This document shows, one piece after another, positions 44,052-54,658 of a stretch of DNA of 64,000 nucleotides. Below the pieces are notes generated by a model. That model searched no databases, was not told where the DNA came from, and was given only the letters and a program-made list of their open reading frames with translations. The stretch is from Sulfuricystis thermophila. GTDB lineage: Bacteria > Pseudomonadota > Gammaproteobacteria > Burkholderiales > Rhodocyclaceae. The stretch is from positions 682,001-746,000 of the forward strand of contig NZ_AP019373.1 of NCBI RefSeq assembly GCF_004323595.1, given 5' to 3'. How positions within the stretch are numbered: the first letter of the stretch is position 1; every line of letters starts with the position of its first letter. The translations under genes and the position numbers were made by a program.

Positions 44052-46275
44052 AGCCCATCGCATCCGTGTCAAGGGTGTCGTCCAGGGGGTCGGCTTTCGC
44101 CCTTTCGTCTGGCGACTCGCCCACGCGCTCGGCCTCCAGGGCTGGGTGAAGAATGATGCCGTTGGCGTCGACATCCACGCCGAGGGCGAACGACTCGATG
44201 AATTCGCGGCGCGACTGAGACTCGATGCCCCGCCGCTGGCGCGCGTCGATGCGGTCGTCGCAACAGAGACCGAGTGGCTCGGTTGCCGCGACTTTTTGAT
44301 CGTGGCGAGCGCCGGCGGCAAGGTGATGACGGCCATTGGCCACGATACCGCGACCTGCGCCGACTGTCTGGCCGAACTCTTCGATCCGGCCAACCGCCGC
44401 CATCGCCATCCCTTCATCACCTGCACGCACTGCGGGCCGCGCTACACCGTCACGCGGCGCCTGCCTTACGATCGGCCGCAGACGAGCCTGGCGCCATTTC
44501 CGCTCTGCCCCGACTGCGCGCGCGAATACACCGATCCGGCCGACCGGCGCTTTCATGCCGAGACGATCTGCTGCCCGAATTGCGGGCCGCGCTTGCAGTT
44601 GCTCGATGCAGCGGGACGGCCCATCGCCGGCGATCCGCTTGCCGCGACGCTGGCTTTGCTTGAAGCCGGCAAGATCGTCGCGATCAAGGGGCTGGGGGGC
44701 TTTCATCTCGCCTGCGATGCGACGAACTGCACGACTGTGGCCGCCTTGCGCGCACGCAAACAGCGCGAGGAAAAGCCTTTCGCGGTGATGGTCGCCGATG
44801 TCGCGCAGGCGGCGCGCTATGCGAAAGTCGGCGCTGGCGAGACGGCACTGCTCGAAGGTCCTGAGCGGCCGATCGTGCTGCTGGAAAAGAAAGTGGAGCT
44901 GGCCGGCATCGCGCCGGGGCTCGCCGAGATCGGCCTGATGCTGCCGGTCACGCCGATCCAGTTCCTGCTGTTTCACGACGCGCCGGAGATGGCGCTGGTG
45001 ATGACGAGCGCCAACCCGCACGGCGAACCCTTGGTGATCGGCAACGACGAGGCGCTGGCGCGGCTTTCCGGCATCGCCGATGCGTTCCTGCTGCACGACC
45101 GCGACATCGTTGTGCGCTGCGACGATTCGGTGCGCCGTGAGACGGTGTTCATCCGCCGCGCGCGCGGCTATGTGCCGCGCGCGATCAGGCTGCCGCGCGA
45201 GATTCCGCCCGTGCTCGCGGTCGGCGGCTGGTTCAAGAACACGGTGTGCGTCACACGCGGCGACGAGGCCTTCGTCTCGCAGCACGTCGGCGACCTCGAC
45301 AACGCGGCCGCCTGTGGCTTCTTCGAGGAGACCGTGGCCCATTTGCTATCCATCCTCGAGGTCGAACCGCAGTGCGTTGCCCATGACCTGCATCCCGATT
45401 TCCATTCGACGCGTTTTGCCGCGGCTTTCGCCGCTGAACGCGGCATCCACGCCATTGGTGTGCAGCATCATCATGCCCACATCGCCGCCGTCTGCGCCGA
45501 GCATGGTGTGACCGAGCCGGTGCTGGGATTGGCGCTCGATGGCGTGGGACTCGGCGCCGATGGCACGGCATGGGGCGGCGAGCTGTTGCGCGTCGAGTGC
45601 GCGAGATTCGAGCGTCTCGGTCACCTGCGGCCACTCGCGCTGCCCGGCGGCGATGTCGCGGCGCGCGAGCCCTGGCGCATGGCGGCGGCGGCCCTCCATG
45701 CCCTGGGGCACGGCAGCGAGATCGCGACGCGCTTCGCCGACGAGCCGGCCGCGCCAACCGTCGCGCAGATGCTCGCGCGCGGCTTCCATTGCCCCACGAC
45801 ATCGAGCGCGGGCAGGCTGTTCGACGCGGTGGCTGGGCTCTTGGGCGTGCGCCGCAGACAGAGCTACGAGGGCCAGGCGGCGATGCTGCTCGAAGGCCTG
45901 GCGGCACGGCATGGTCCCGTGTCGCCGCTCGCCGACGGCTGGCGGATGCTGGAGGGCGAGCTCGACTTGCTGCCGCTGTTCGCCTACCTCGAAGACTGCG
46001 AGGATGCCGCCGCCGGCGCGGCGCTGTTCCATGCCACCTTCTCGGCGGCGCTCGTCGATTGGGTGGTGGCAGCGGCTCATCGAACGGGCCTCCGCACGGT
46101 GGCGGCGGCCGGCGGCTGCCTGCTCAACCGCTTGCTGTCGGCGGCGCTGCGCAGTAGCCTTGCCGAACGTGGTGTGCGGCTCATCGAAGCGCGTGCCCTT
46201 CCGCCCAATGATGGCGGCTTGAGCCTCGGACAGGCTTGGGTGGCCGGCAGCCGGGGTGTGTGCGGCCGGGCTTGA
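44044..46275 (+). CDS. hypF: Carbamoyltransferase HypF
   Basis: Makes the thiocarbamate precursor of the cyanide ligands from carbamoyl phosphate and ATP. The 743 residues contain an acylphosphatase domain ([18 protein letters not shown]), two zinc fingers (CADC...CTHCG; CPDC...CCPNCG), a YrdC domain ([13 protein letters not shown]) and a Kae1-like domain ([31 protein letters not shown]). GTG 44044 is the start. HypE, its partner, is not in the window. A 24-bp repeat copy is read as KVGAGETA, and a sigma32 -35 box overlaps the stop codon. Confidence 0.96.
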   Translation: MPEAHRIRVKGVVQGVGFRPFVWRLAHALGLQGWVKNDAVGVDIHAEGERLDEFAARLRLDAPPLARVDAVVATETEWLGCRDFLIVASAGGKVMTAIGHDTATCADCLAELFDPANRRHRHPFITCTHCGPRYTVTRRLPYDRPQTSLAPFPLCPDCAREYTDPADRRFHAETICCPNCGPRLQLLDAAGRPIAGDPLAATLALLEAGKIVAIKGLGGFHLACDATNCTTVAALRARKQREEKPFAVMVADVAQAARYAKVGAGETALLEGPERPIVLLEKKVELAGIAPGLAEIGLMLPVTPIQFLLFHDAPEMALVMTSANPHGEPLVIGNDEALARLSGIADAFLLHDRDIVVRCDDSVRRETVFIRRARGYVPRAIRLPREIPPVLAVGGWFKNTVCVTRGDEAFVSQHVGDLDNAAACGFFEETVAHLLSILEVEPQCVAHDLHPDFHSTRFAAAFAAERGIHAIGVQHHHAHIAAVCAEHGVTEPVLGLALDGVGLGADGTAWGGELLRVECARFERLGHLRPLALPGGDVAAREPWRMAAAALHALGHGSEIATRFADEPAAPTVAQMLARGFHCPTTSSAGRLFDAVAGLLGVRRRQSYEGQAAMLLEGLAARHGPVSPLADGWRMLEGELDLLPLFAYLEDCEDAAAGAALFHATFSAALVDWVVAAAHRTGLRTVAAAGGCLLNRLLSAALRSSLAERGVRLIEARALPPNDGGLSLGQAWVAGSRGVCGRA
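44824..44847 (+). repeat. 24-bp dispersed repeat, copy 13
   Basis: 23 of 24 positions match, identical to the queA copy. It lies inside hypF, sense direction, translated as KVGAGETA. Confidence 0.87.
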
Positions 46276-46298
46276 TACTCTGCCCCTTTCGTCCCCAT
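46271..46298 (+). promoter_or_regulatory. Sigma32 heat-shock promoter for the proteostasis operon
   Basis: CTTGATA (46271-46277) and CCCCATTTA (from 46293) are separated by 15 nt, close to the RpoH consensus CTTGAAA - 13 to 15 nt - CCCCATNTA. Transcription would start near 46306, about 28 nt before the cbpA start. The -35 box overlaps the hypF stop codon. Confidence 0.8.
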
Positions 46299-46333
46299 TT
46301 ATGCGCATGACTTGATTTGGAGCAGGCGAACGC

Positions 46334-47269
46334 ATGGAATTCAAGAACTATTACGATGTGCTCGGGGTCGCGCGCGATGCGACGGCAGACGACATCAAGA
46401 AGGCCTTCCGCAAGCTCGCGCGCAAATACCACCCCGATGTCTCGAAGGAGCCGGATGCCGAAGCGCGCATGAAGGAGGTCAACGAAGCCTACGCCGTGCT
46501 CTCCGACCCCGAAAAGCGCGCCGCCTACGATCAGCTCTCCCAAGGCTATCGGCCTGGCCAGGAGTTTCGGCCGCCGCCCGGCTGGGATGCCGGCTTCGAG
46601 TTCAGTGGGCATGGTTTTTCGCCCCACGAGGCCGCGGAGTTTTCGGACTTCTTCGCCGAGCTGTTCGGGGGCTTGGGCGGGCGGACGCGCCACGGCGGGG
46701 GCTTTCACGCCCGCGGCGAGGATCACCACGCGAAGATCTATCTCGACCTGGAAGATGCCTATCGCGGCGCGACAAGGCAGATCAGCCTGCGCGCGCCGCG
46801 GCTGGATCCCCAGGGGCATGTCGTGCTCGAATCGCGCACGCTGAACGTGAAGATCCCCAAGGGGGTGCGGGAAGGGCAGACGATCCGCCTGGCCGGCCAG
46901 GGCTCGCCCGGCATCGGCGGTGCACCGGCGGGGGATCTGCTGCTCGAAGTGCATTTCCAGCCCCATCCGCGTTTCCGCGTCGATGGCCGCGATCTGTTCA
47001 TGACGCTGCCGCTCGCGCCCTGGGAAGCCGCGCTGGGGACGGTGATCCCGATCGACCTGCCCGAGGGCAGTGTGAAGGTGCGCATTCCGCCGGGCGCCCA
47101 ATCCGGGCAGCAGTTGCGGGTGCGCGGCAAGGGCATTCCTGCCGATCCGCCCGGCGACCTGTTGTTGAATTTGCAGGTGGTGGTGCCGCCGGCCGATACG
47201 CCGCGGGCACGCGAACTCTATGAGACGATGGCGCGCGAACTGGCCTACGATCCGCGCGCCGGGAGATGA
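46334..47269 (+). CDS. cbpA: DnaJ-class co-chaperone CbpA
   Basis: J-domain co-chaperone for DnaK. The 311 residues have an N-terminal J domain ([23 protein letters not shown] in KYHPDVSKE), a Gly/Phe-rich linker ([20 protein letters not shown]) and a C-terminal substrate-binding domain with no zinc finger, the CbpA layout. It is the first gene of the sigma32 operon and is followed by its modulator cbpM. Confidence 0.93.
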   Translation: MEFKNYYDVLGVARDATADDIKKAFRKLARKYHPDVSKEPDAEARMKEVNEAYAVLSDPEKRAAYDQLSQGYRPGQEFRPPPGWDAGFEFSGHGFSPHEAAEFSDFFAELFGGLGGRTRHGGGFHARGEDHHAKIYLDLEDAYRGATRQISLRAPRLDPQGHVVLESRTLNVKIPKGVREGQTIRLAGQGSPGIGGAPAGDLLLEVHFQPHPRFRVDGRDLFMTLPLAPWEAALGTVIPIDLPEGSVKVRIPPGAQSGQQLRVRGKGIPADPPGDLLLNLQVVVPPADTPRARELYETMARELAYDPRAGR

Positions 47270-47271
47270 GC

Positions 47272-47580
47272 ATGAGCGAGAACGAAGTCCTGATCGGCAC
47301 GCTGCTCGACGAGAGCTGGCTCACCTTGGAACAGGTCGCCGCCGCCTGCGATGTCGAGGTCGCCTGGCTGCAGGCTCATCTCGAAGCGGGCCTCATCCCC
47401 CATGCCGAAAGCGTGGCGGGTGTCTGGCGCCTGGCCGAGGAAACGCTGCGGCGCGCGCGGCGCATGCATGCCCTGGAACGCGATTTCGACGCCGCTCCCG
47501 AGCTTGCTGCCCTGGTGGCCGACCTGCTCGAAGAGACCGACCGGCTGCGGGCCAGGTTGCGGTGTCTGGGCGTCGAATGA
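47272..47580 (+). CDS. cbpM: Chaperone modulator CbpM
   Basis: A MerR-like-helix protein that binds the J domain of CbpA and inhibits it. The 102 residues include LLDESWLTLEQVAAACDVEV and a C-terminal leucine-rich helix (ALVADLLEETDRLRARLRCL). ATG 47272 is preferred over 47266, because the GGGAG box is 6 nt before it. Confidence 0.88.
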   Translation: MSENEVLIGTLLDESWLTLEQVAAACDVEVAWLQAHLEAGLIPHAESVAGVWRLAEETLRRARRMHALERDFDAAPELAALVADLLEETDRLRARLRCLGVE

Positions 47581-48504
47581 ATGGCGCAACACCATGCCCT
47601 GCTGAACCGCCTGCAAACGCTGCTGCTCGTGGTCGTGTTGCTGGCGATCGCGGGAACGGCCGGCTGGCTGCTGCTCGGGCCGGAGGGGCTGTGGATGGCG
47701 CTCGGCGCTTCCTTGCTGGTGCTGTTGATCGAGCCGGTGGCCGCAGGACGTCTGACCCTGGCCCTCTATCGGGCCGAGCCGCTCTCACCCGTCGCTGCGC
47801 CGACGTTGCATCGGTTGGTCGAGGAGCTTGCCGACCGTGCCGGGCTGGCCAGGGCGCCCCGCCTCTACCGCATCGCCAGCCCGCTGGCCAATGCCTTTGC
47901 CGTCGGCGGCCGTGACGATGCCCATATCGCGCTCACCGACGGTCTGCTCCATGCCCTCGACCTGCGTGAACTGGCCGGCGTGCTGGCGCACGAGATCGCG
48001 CATATCGCCCATGGCGATCTCAGGGTCATGGGGCTGGCCGACTATGTGAGCCGGCTGACCGCGCTGTTTGCGATGACCGCCCAGGTTTTGCTGTTGCTCT
48101 CCATACCCGCCTGGCTCGCCGGGGCGGTCGAGGTGCAGTGGCTGGGGCTGTTGTTGCTGTTGTTCTCGCCGCATCTGGCGCTGCTCGCCCAGCTCGGCTT
48201 GTCGCGCGTGCGCGAATTCGATGCCGATCTCGCCGCGGCACGACTGACCGGCGATCCAGTCGGCCTCGCCACGGCATTGCAGCGCATCGAACGGGCGACA
48301 CGTTCCTGGCGCACTTGGCTCCTGCCGGGCTGGGGCAATCCGGAACCTTCCTGGCTGCGCACCCATCCGGCCACCGAAGAGCGCATTGCGCGGCTGCTGG
48401 CGCTGGAGGAGGGTAACGGTAGGACGGCTTTCGGGGACTGGCGCTGGCCGGGTATGCCGCCGGCCAGGCGCCCGCGCTGGCGTGTGGGCGGCATCTGGCA
48501 TTGA
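47581..48504 (+). CDS. M48-family membrane zinc metalloprotease (HtpX-like)
   Basis: Heat-shock-type membrane protease. The 307 residues have two N-terminal helices ([20 protein letters not shown] and [17 protein letters not shown]), the zinc motif HEIAH within [16 protein letters not shown], two further helices, and the third-ligand Glu region [15 protein letters not shown]. It differs from housekeeping HtpX and resembles the M48 proteins of mobile stress-tolerance islands. It abuts cbpM and ftsH. Confidence 0.87.
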   Translation: MAQHHALLNRLQTLLLVVVLLAIAGTAGWLLLGPEGLWMALGASLLVLLIEPVAAGRLTLALYRAEPLSPVAAPTLHRLVEELADRAGLARAPRLYRIASPLANAFAVGGRDDAHIALTDGLLHALDLRELAGVLAHEIAHIAHGDLRVMGLADYVSRLTALFAMTAQVLLLLSIPAWLAGAVEVQWLGLLLLLFSPHLALLAQLGLSRVREFDADLAAARLTGDPVGLATALQRIERATRSWRTWLLPGWGNPEPSWLRTHPATEERIARLLALEEGNGRTAFGDWRWPGMPPARRPRWRVGGIWH

Positions 48505-48520
48505 ACGAGGGGAATGCGTC

Positions 48521-50335
48521 ATGGAACAGAAAACCCAATGGAATACGCTCTACTGGCTGTTCGCCGTGCTGGCGTTGCTGTTTCTCCAGGACTGGTGGCA
48601 GGCGAGCCGCAGCATCGAACAGGTGCCCTACAGCGAGTTCGAGCAGGCCCTGAAGGAGGGCCGTGTCGCCGAAGTGATGGTGACGGACAAGGTGCTCACC
48701 GGCAGACTCAAGTCGCCCGATGCCAAGGGCAAGACGGTGATCATGGCCACCCGCGTGGAACCCGACCTCGCGGCGCGGTTATCGGAATACAACGTGCCAT
48801 ACCAGCGTGTGATCGAGAGCACCTTCCTGCGCGACGTGTTGTCCTGGATCGTGCCGGCGGTGGCCTTCTTCGCGGTGTGGTTCTTCCTGTTCCGCAAGTT
48901 CGCCGAGAAGCAGGGCATGGGCGGCTTCATGACCATCGGCAAGAGCCGCGCGAAGGTCTATGTCGAAAAAGATACCGGCGTGACCTTCAACGACGTCGCC
49001 GGCGTCGACGAGGCCAAGGCGGAACTGCACGAGGTGGTGGATTTCCTCAAGAACCCGCGCGAATATGGGCGGCTCGGCGCGCGCATTCCGAAAGGGGTGC
49101 TGCTCGTCGGCCCACCGGGCACCGGCAAGACGCTGCTCGCCAAGGCGGTGGCGGGCGAGGCGGGGGTGCCGTTCTTTTCGATCTCCGGCTCGGAATTCGT
49201 CGAGATGTTCGTCGGCGTCGGCGCCGCGCGGGTGCGCGATCTGTTCGAGCAGGCCCGCGAACGGGCGCCGGCGATCATCTTCATCGACGAACTCGATGCG
49301 CTGGGTCGGGCGCGCGGCGCGGCGAACCCGCTGGGTGGCCATGACGAACGCGAGCAGACCCTGAACCAGCTGCTCACCGAAATGGATGGCTTCGATTCCT
49401 CGGTCGGGCTGATCATCCTGGCGGCGACGAACCGGCCGGAGATCCTCGATCCGGCCCTGCTGCGCGCCGGGCGCTTCGACCGTCAGGTGCTGGTCGACCG
49501 ACCCGACAAGAAAGGCCGCGTGGACATCCTGCGTGTCCATGCCAAAAAGATCACGCTGGCGCCGGACGTCGATCTGGAACAGGTGGCTGCGCTGACGACC
49601 GGCTTTTCCGGGGCCGATCTGGCGAACCTGGTCAACGAGGCGGCGCTGATCGCCACGCGGCGCAAGGCCGAAGCGGTGTCCTTGGCCGACTTTACCGCGG
49701 CGGTGGAGCGTATCGTCGCCGGGCTGGAAAAGAAGAGCCGGGTGCTCAACGAACAGGAGCGTCGCACCGTAGCCTATCACGAGATGGGTCATGCCCTCGT
49801 CGCGCTGGCCTTGCCCGGCACCGATCCGGTGCATAAGGTGTCCATCATCCCGCGCGGCATCGGCGCGCTCGGTTACACGATCCAGCGGCCGACCGAAGAC
49901 CGTTATCTGATGACGCGCGAAGAATTGGAGAACAAGATCGCGGTGTTGCTTGGCGGACGGGCAGCGGAAAAGCTCGTCTTCGGCAAGCTCTCCACCGGCG
50001 CGGCCGACGATCTCGCCAAGGCCACCGACATCGCGCGCGACATGATCACCCGTTATGGCATGGACGAAGAGTTGGGCTACATCGCCTATGAGGCCCAGCG
50101 GCCGCGCTTCCTCGACGTGCCGGAGATGGTCTCGGGCGGCTGCCGCGTCTCGGAAGCCACCCAGGGACGCATCGATCTCGCGGTGCGCGGCATCGTCATG
50201 GGCGTGTTCCAGCGCGCCTATGGCATCCTGGAAGAAAATCGCGCTCTTCTCGATCGCTGTGCCAATGAGCTGCTCGCCAAGGAGACGCTGGACGAGGCGG
50301 CGATCGCGGCGCTGACCGCCGATCTACAGCGATGA
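48521..50335 (+). CDS. ftsH: ATP-dependent membrane protease FtsH, accessory-type
   Basis: AAA+ zinc protease that extracts and degrades membrane proteins. The 604 residues have two N-terminal helices, a short periplasmic domain, Walker [18 protein letters not shown], Walker [15 protein letters not shown], an SRH region ([20 protein letters not shown]), and the zinc site [10 protein letters not shown]. The housekeeping gene normally follows rrmJ, so this copy inside a chaperone/protease operon is likely an additional paralog. ATG 48521 with a GAGGGGAA box is chosen. Confidence 0.92.
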   Translation: MEQKTQWNTLYWLFAVLALLFLQDWWQASRSIEQVPYSEFEQALKEGRVAEVMVTDKVLTGRLKSPDAKGKTVIMATRVEPDLAARLSEYNVPYQRVIESTFLRDVLSWIVPAVAFFAVWFFLFRKFAEKQGMGGFMTIGKSRAKVYVEKDTGVTFNDVAGVDEAKAELHEVVDFLKNPREYGRLGARIPKGVLLVGPPGTGKTLLAKAVAGEAGVPFFSISGSEFVEMFVGVGAARVRDLFEQARERAPAIIFIDELDALGRARGAANPLGGHDEREQTLNQLLTEMDGFDSSVGLIILAATNRPEILDPALLRAGRFDRQVLVDRPDKKGRVDILRVHAKKITLAPDVDLEQVAALTTGFSGADLANLVNEAALIATRRKAEAVSLADFTAAVERIVAGLEKKSRVLNEQERRTVAYHEMGHALVALALPGTDPVHKVSIIPRGIGALGYTIQRPTEDRYLMTREELENKIAVLLGGRAAEKLVFGKLSTGAADDLAKATDIARDMITRYGMDEELGYIAYEAQRPRFLDVPEMVSGGCRVSEATQGRIDLAVRGIVMGVFQRAYGILEENRALLDRCANELLAKETLDEAAIAALTADLQR

Positions 50336-50342
50336 GGCAGCC

Positions 50343-51449
50343 ATGAAACCTGGAACCCTGATGCGCATCATCCTGCTGGCGGCCGTCCTTTTTCTTGCCT
50401 GGCAGGGAGCGGTACTGCTGCGCGATGGCGAGCGCGATGCCCAGCCGCGTACGGTGACGGCGCGCGGCGATCTGGCAGCGGATGAGCAGGCGACGATCGA
50501 GCTTTTCGAGAAAGCGAAGGACAGCGTCGCCTTTATTACGACCCGTGCCGCGGTGATGGATGTCTGGACGCGCAATGTGTTCACCGTGCCGCGCGGCACC
50601 GGCTCGGGTTTCATCTGGGACGACGCCGGCCACGTCGTCACCAATTTCCATGTCATCGAGGGGGCCAGCGAAGCCACGGTGAAACTGGCGGACGGCCGCA
50701 GTTTCCGCGCGGCGCTGGTCGGCGCTTCGCCCGCCCATGACATCGCGGTGTTGAAGATCGGCGTGGCCTTCAAGCGTCCGCCGCCGGTGCCGATCGGCAC
50801 CAGCCATGATCTCAGGGTCGGCCAGAAAGTCTTTGCCATCGGCAACCCGTTTGGTCTCGACTGGACGCTCACCACCGGCATCGTCTCGGCGCTGGACCGT
50901 TCGCTCGGCACCGATACCGGCCGCACCATCGAACATCTGATTCAGACCGATGCAGCGATCAACCCGGGCAATTCGGGTGGTCCCTTGCTCGATTCGGCGG
51001 GACGGCTGATCGGCATCAATACGGCCATCTACAGCCCCAGCGGGGCGAGCGCCGGCATCGGCTTCGCGGTGCCGGTGGATACGGTCAACCGCGTCGTGCC
51101 GCAGCTGATCGCGAAAGGCAAATACATTCGCCCCGCGCTGGGCATCGAGGTCGATGAAGGACTCAACGCCCGGCTGACGAAGGTACTGGGCGTGGAAGGC
51201 GTGGTGATCCTGCGCGTGCTGCCCGATTCCGCGGCGGCTCAAGCGGGATTGCGTGGGGCCGTGCTGGCACCGGACGGATCCCTGGTGCCTGGCGACATCA
51301 TCGTCGCCGTCGGCGACAAACCGGTGCGTGGCGTGCGCGAACTGTTTGCCCGGCTCGACGATCATCAGGTCGGCGAGGTCGTCACCCTGCGCATCCTGCG
51401 CGAAGGGAAGCCGCTGGAGGTGGCCGTCACCTTGCAGGCGGGAGCCTGA
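50343..51449 (+). CDS. DegP/HtrA-like periplasmic serine protease with PDZ domain
   Basis: Trypsin-like quality-control protease. The 368 residues have an N-terminal membrane anchor or signal (LMRIILLAAVLFLAWQGAVL), the catalytic His in TNFHVIEGA, Asp in AHDIAVLKI, Ser in INPGNSGGPLLD, and one PDZ domain at the C-terminus (GVVILRVLPDSAAAQAGLRG). One PDZ, as in DegS, rather than two as in DegP. Last gene of the sigma32 operon. Confidence 0.9.
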   Translation: MKPGTLMRIILLAAVLFLAWQGAVLLRDGERDAQPRTVTARGDLAADEQATIELFEKAKDSVAFITTRAAVMDVWTRNVFTVPRGTGSGFIWDDAGHVVTNFHVIEGASEATVKLADGRSFRAALVGASPAHDIAVLKIGVAFKRPPPVPIGTSHDLRVGQKVFAIGNPFGLDWTLTTGIVSALDRSLGTDTGRTIEHLIQTDAAINPGNSGGPLLDSAGRLIGINTAIYSPSGASAGIGFAVPVDTVNRVVPQLIAKGKYIRPALGIEVDEGLNARLTKVLGVEGVVILRVLPDSAAAQAGLRGAVLAPDGSLVPGDIIVAVGDKPVRGVRELFARLDDHQVGEVVTLRILREGKPLEVAVTLQAGA

Positions 51450-51524
51450 CCAAGCCTCCCTTGCCGGCTGTTGCGGCACGCTGGTTGGCGTGTGGATAGA
51501 ATCGACGCTTTTGAGGAAACGATC

Positions 51525-52406
51525 ATGGCCCAGCCGCTCTTCGAGTCTTCCATTACCAGCCTGCCGCTGATCAATCGCGGCAAGGTGCGCGACATCTATG
51601 CGGTCGGCGACGACGAGATGCTGATCGTCACCACCGACCGGCTTTCCGCCTTCGATGTGATCCTGCCCGACCCGATCCCCGGCAAGGGCGAGGTGCTGAC
51701 CGCGTTGGCCAATTTCTGGTTCGCCAAGCTCGCGCACATCCTTCCCAACCAGCTGACCGGCATCGATCCCGAGTCGGTCGTGAAACCGGAAGAGCGCGAC
51801 CAGGTGCGTGGCCGCGCCATCGTCGTGAAACGGCTCAAACCACTGCCGATCGAGGCGGTGGTGCGTGGCTATCTGATCGGTTCGGGCTGGAAGGATTACC
51901 AGCAGACCGGCAAGGTCTGCGGCATCGCGTTGCCGGCGGGGTTACGTATGGCGGAAAAGCTGCCGCAGCCGCTGTTCACGCCGTCGACCAAGGCGGAGCT
52001 CGGGCAGCACGACGAGAACATCGATTTCGCCACCGTCGAAAAGACCATCGGTACGCAGCTTGCCGCCCAGGTACGCGATGTCGCGCTCAGGCTCTACAGC
52101 GAGGCGGCCGAGTATGCCTTGAGCCGCGGCATCATCATCGCCGACACCAAGTTCGAGTTCGGTCTGGATGGAGCGGGCCGGCTTCATCTGATCGACGAGG
52201 TGCTCACCCCCGATTCCTCGCGCTTCTGGCCGGCCGATACCTACGAGGTCGGCAAGAATCCGTCTTCCTTTGACAAGCAGTTCGTGCGCGACTACCTCGA
52301 AACGCTGGACTGGAACAAACAGGCGCCCGGTCCGCACCTGCCGCCGGAGATCATCGAAAAAACCGCGGCGAAATACCGCGAGGCCCTCGAACGACTCACA
52401 CGCTGA
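51525..52406 (+). CDS. purC: SAICAR synthase
   Basis: Phosphoribosylaminoimidazole-succinocarboxamide synthase of purine synthesis. The 293 residues contain [40 protein letters not shown] and [19 protein letters not shown] 51525 is preceded by a GAGGAAA box and a TAGAAT box 22 nt upstream. The 24-bp repeat begins on its final stop-codon base. Confidence 0.96.
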   Translation: MAQPLFESSITSLPLINRGKVRDIYAVGDDEMLIVTTDRLSAFDVILPDPIPGKGEVLTALANFWFAKLAHILPNQLTGIDPESVVKPEERDQVRGRAIVVKRLKPLPIEAVVRGYLIGSGWKDYQQTGKVCGIALPAGLRMAEKLPQPLFTPSTKAELGQHDENIDFATVEKTIGTQLAAQVRDVALRLYSEAAEYALSRGIIIADTKFEFGLDGAGRLHLIDEVLTPDSSRFWPADTYEVGKNPSSFDKQFVRDYLETLDWNKQAPGPHLPPEIIEKTAAKYREALERLTR

Positions 52407-52429
52407 AACTCGGCGCTGGCGGGACGGCA
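52406..52429 (+). repeat. 24-bp dispersed repeat, copy 14, directly after purC
   Basis: 23 of 24 positions match. Its first base is the last base of the purC stop. It shares the variant AAACTCGG start with the copy after the Crp/Fnr gene. Confidence 0.87.
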
Positions 52430-52457
52430 TTGAAGTCCCGTCTTCTGCCTCCATTGA

Positions 52458-54503
52458 ATGAACATGAACCCACTGCTCGATTTTTCCGGGCTGCCGCGCT
52501 TTGCGGGGATCCGGCCCGAACATGTCGCTCCGGCGATCCGCCAGTTGATCGCAGAGTACCGTGAGGTGCTCGCCCGGCTGGAGCGTCCCGAGACGCCCCC
52601 CACCTGGGATGACTTCGTCCAGCCGCTGACCGACGCCGGCGAACGGCTCGGCCGCGCCTGGGGCGTGGTCGGCCACCTGCATGGGGTCAATGACGTGCCC
52701 GAATGGCGCGAAGCCTACAACGCGATGCTGCCGGAGGTGACGCGCTTTTATGCCGAGCTGGGCCAGAATCTCGCGCTCTACGAAAAATTCAAGGCGCTCG
52801 CCGCGAGCCCCGAGTATGCGCGACTCAATCCCGTGCGGCGACGCATCGTCGACCACGAGCTGCGCGATTTCCGCCTTGCCGGCGCGGAACTGCCGGAGGA
52901 GCACAAGCCGCGCTTCCAGGCCATTCAGGAGGAACTGTCGGCGCTCGGCGCGAAGTTTTCCGAGAATCTGCTCGATGCCACCAATGCCCATGCCGAATGG
53001 GTGACGGACGAGGCGCGGCTGGCTGGGCTGCCGGAGGACGTCAAGGCTGCGGCGCGCGCGGCGGCGCAACGCGACGGCAAGCCGGGCTGGAAGTTTACGC
53101 TGCACGCCCCATCGTATCTGCCGGTGATGCAATACGCCGACGACCGCGAGCTGCGTTACCGCCTGTATCGCGCCTATGCGACGCGCGCAGCGGAATTCGG
53201 TCCTGCCGAATGGGACAACGGGCCGCTGATCGAACGCATCCTGGAGCTGCGCGCCGAGGAAGCGCGCATGCTCGGCTTCGCCAACTATGCCGAGCTGTCA
53301 TTGACGCCGAAAATGGCCGATTCGCCGGCACAGGTCGCCGCCTTCCTGCGCGATCTGGCGGCCAGGGCGCGGCCGTTCGCCGAGCGCGATCTTTCTGAGC
53401 TGAAAGATTTTGCCGCACGCGAGCTGGGGCTCGAGCGCCTCGAAAGCTGGGACATCTCCTGGGCTTCGGAAAAGCTCAAGCAGGCGCGCTACAGTTTTTC
53501 CGACGACGAGGTCAAGCAGTATTTTCCCGAGCACAAGGTGCTCGAAGGACTATTCCGCTGTGTCGAGACGCTGTTCGGCGTCGAGATGCTGCCCGATGCC
53601 GCGCCCGCCTGGCATCCCGAGGTGCGCTTCTTTCGCATCGAGCGGCAGGGGCGGCTCGTCGGCCATTTCTTTCTCGATCTCTACGCACGCGAAACCAAGC
53701 GCGGCGGCGCCTGGATGGCCGACGCGATCTCCCGGCGGCGCAGACAAGACGGCACGATCCAGACACCGGTGGCCTATCTGTGCTGCAATTTCCCCGCGCC
53801 GGTGGGCGGCAAGCCGGCGCTATTCACCCACGACGACGTGCTGACGCTGTTCCATGAAACCGGCCACGGGCTGCATCACTTGCTCACCGAAGTCGAGGAA
53901 CTGGCCGTTTCCGGCATCGATGGCGTGGAATGGGATGCCATCGAGCTGCCCAGTCAGTTCATGGAAAACTTCTGCTGGGAATGGGATGTCTTGAAAGCCA
54001 TGACCGCGCATGTCGACACCGGTGAGCCGTTGCCGCGCGCCCTCTATGACAAGATGATCGCGGCGAAGAACTTCCAGAGCGGCCTGTTCACACTGCGGCA
54101 GATCGAATTCGCGCTGTTCGACCTGCGCTTACACTGGGAAGGCCGCAATGATTTCATGACCGTGCTCGACGAGGTGCGCCGCGAGGTCGCGGTGGTCATG
54201 CCACCCGAGTGGAACCGTTTCCCGCACAGCTTCTCGCACATCTTCGCCGGCGGTTATGCGGCCGGCTATTACAGCTACAAATGGGCCGAGGTGCTCTCCG
54301 CCGATGCCTATGCCGCCTTCGAGGAGGTCGCACCGGAAATCGGCACGGTGCTCGATGCGGCGACCGGCGAGCGCTTCTGGCGCGAAATCCTCGCCGTCGG
54401 CGGTTCGCGTCCGGCGCTGGAATCCTTCAAGGCCTTCCGCGGCCGCGAGCCCTCGCCCGAGGCGCTGTTGCGACATAATGGCATGGTCGCCACGACTTCC
54501 TGA
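52458..54503 (+). CDS. prlC: Oligopeptidase A
   Basis: M3-family zinc metallopeptidase cleaving signal-peptide fragments and short peptides in the cytosol. The 681 residues carry the active site LFHETGHGLHHLLTEVE (HExxH) and PSQFMENFCWEWDVL. The N-terminus starts NPLLDFSGLPRFAGIRPEHV. The stop codon is the first three bases of a 147-nt repeat element. Confidence 0.96.
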   Translation: MNMNPLLDFSGLPRFAGIRPEHVAPAIRQLIAEYREVLARLERPETPPTWDDFVQPLTDAGERLGRAWGVVGHLHGVNDVPEWREAYNAMLPEVTRFYAELGQNLALYEKFKALAASPEYARLNPVRRRIVDHELRDFRLAGAELPEEHKPRFQAIQEELSALGAKFSENLLDATNAHAEWVTDEARLAGLPEDVKAAARAAAQRDGKPGWKFTLHAPSYLPVMQYADDRELRYRLYRAYATRAAEFGPAEWDNGPLIERILELRAEEARMLGFANYAELSLTPKMADSPAQVAAFLRDLAARARPFAERDLSELKDFAARELGLERLESWDISWASEKLKQARYSFSDDEVKQYFPEHKVLEGLFRCVETLFGVEMLPDAAPAWHPEVRFFRIERQGRLVGHFFLDLYARETKRGGAWMADAISRRRRQDGTIQTPVAYLCCNFPAPVGGKPALFTHDDVLTLFHETGHGLHHLLTEVEELAVSGIDGVEWDAIELPSQFMENFCWEWDVLKAMTAHVDTGEPLPRALYDKMIAAKNFQSGLFTLRQIEFALFDLRLHWEGRNDFMTVLDEVRREVAVVMPPEWNRFPHSFSHIFAGGYAAGYYSYKWAEVLSADAYAAFEEVAPEIGTVLDAATGERFWREILAVGGSRPALESFKAFRGREPSPEALLRHNGMVATTS

Positions 54504-54647
54504 GCGCTTGTGAAAAATTCTGCTGCGCTTGCCATCTTGGGGTCGGGCGGTGCTCGCCATCCTCATGTATTGTCATATACACTCCGGTGGCTGCGCTCCG
54601 GCCTCCCCCAACCTGGCTGCGCTCGCGACGAATTTTTTCACAAGCTC
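54501..54647 (+). repeat. Long inverted-repeat element, copy A
   Basis: Begins at the prlC stop codon and ends 11 nt before the next start. The left end (GAGCGCTTGTGAAAAATTC) and right end (ending TTTTTTCACAAGCTC) are imperfect reverse complements over about 40 nt. Shares its first 52 nt and last about 90 nt with copy B at 58071. No coding capacity; may act as terminator, RNA stabiliser or MITE. Confidence 0.85.
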
Positions 54648-54658
54648 CGAGGAGCGGT

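Noticed and set aside
45549-45572. A repeat-like stretch in hypF encoding [10 protein letters not shown]
   Set aside because: This peptide is the conserved Kae1-like domain motif of HypF, so resemblance to the repeat is explained by protein conservation.
22132-46275. The hydrogenase cluster as a recently acquired genomic island
   Set aside because: Base composition and the 24-bp repeat frequency inside it match the surroundings, and no integrase or boundary repeat is seen; the nearby tRNA remnant alone is insufficient.
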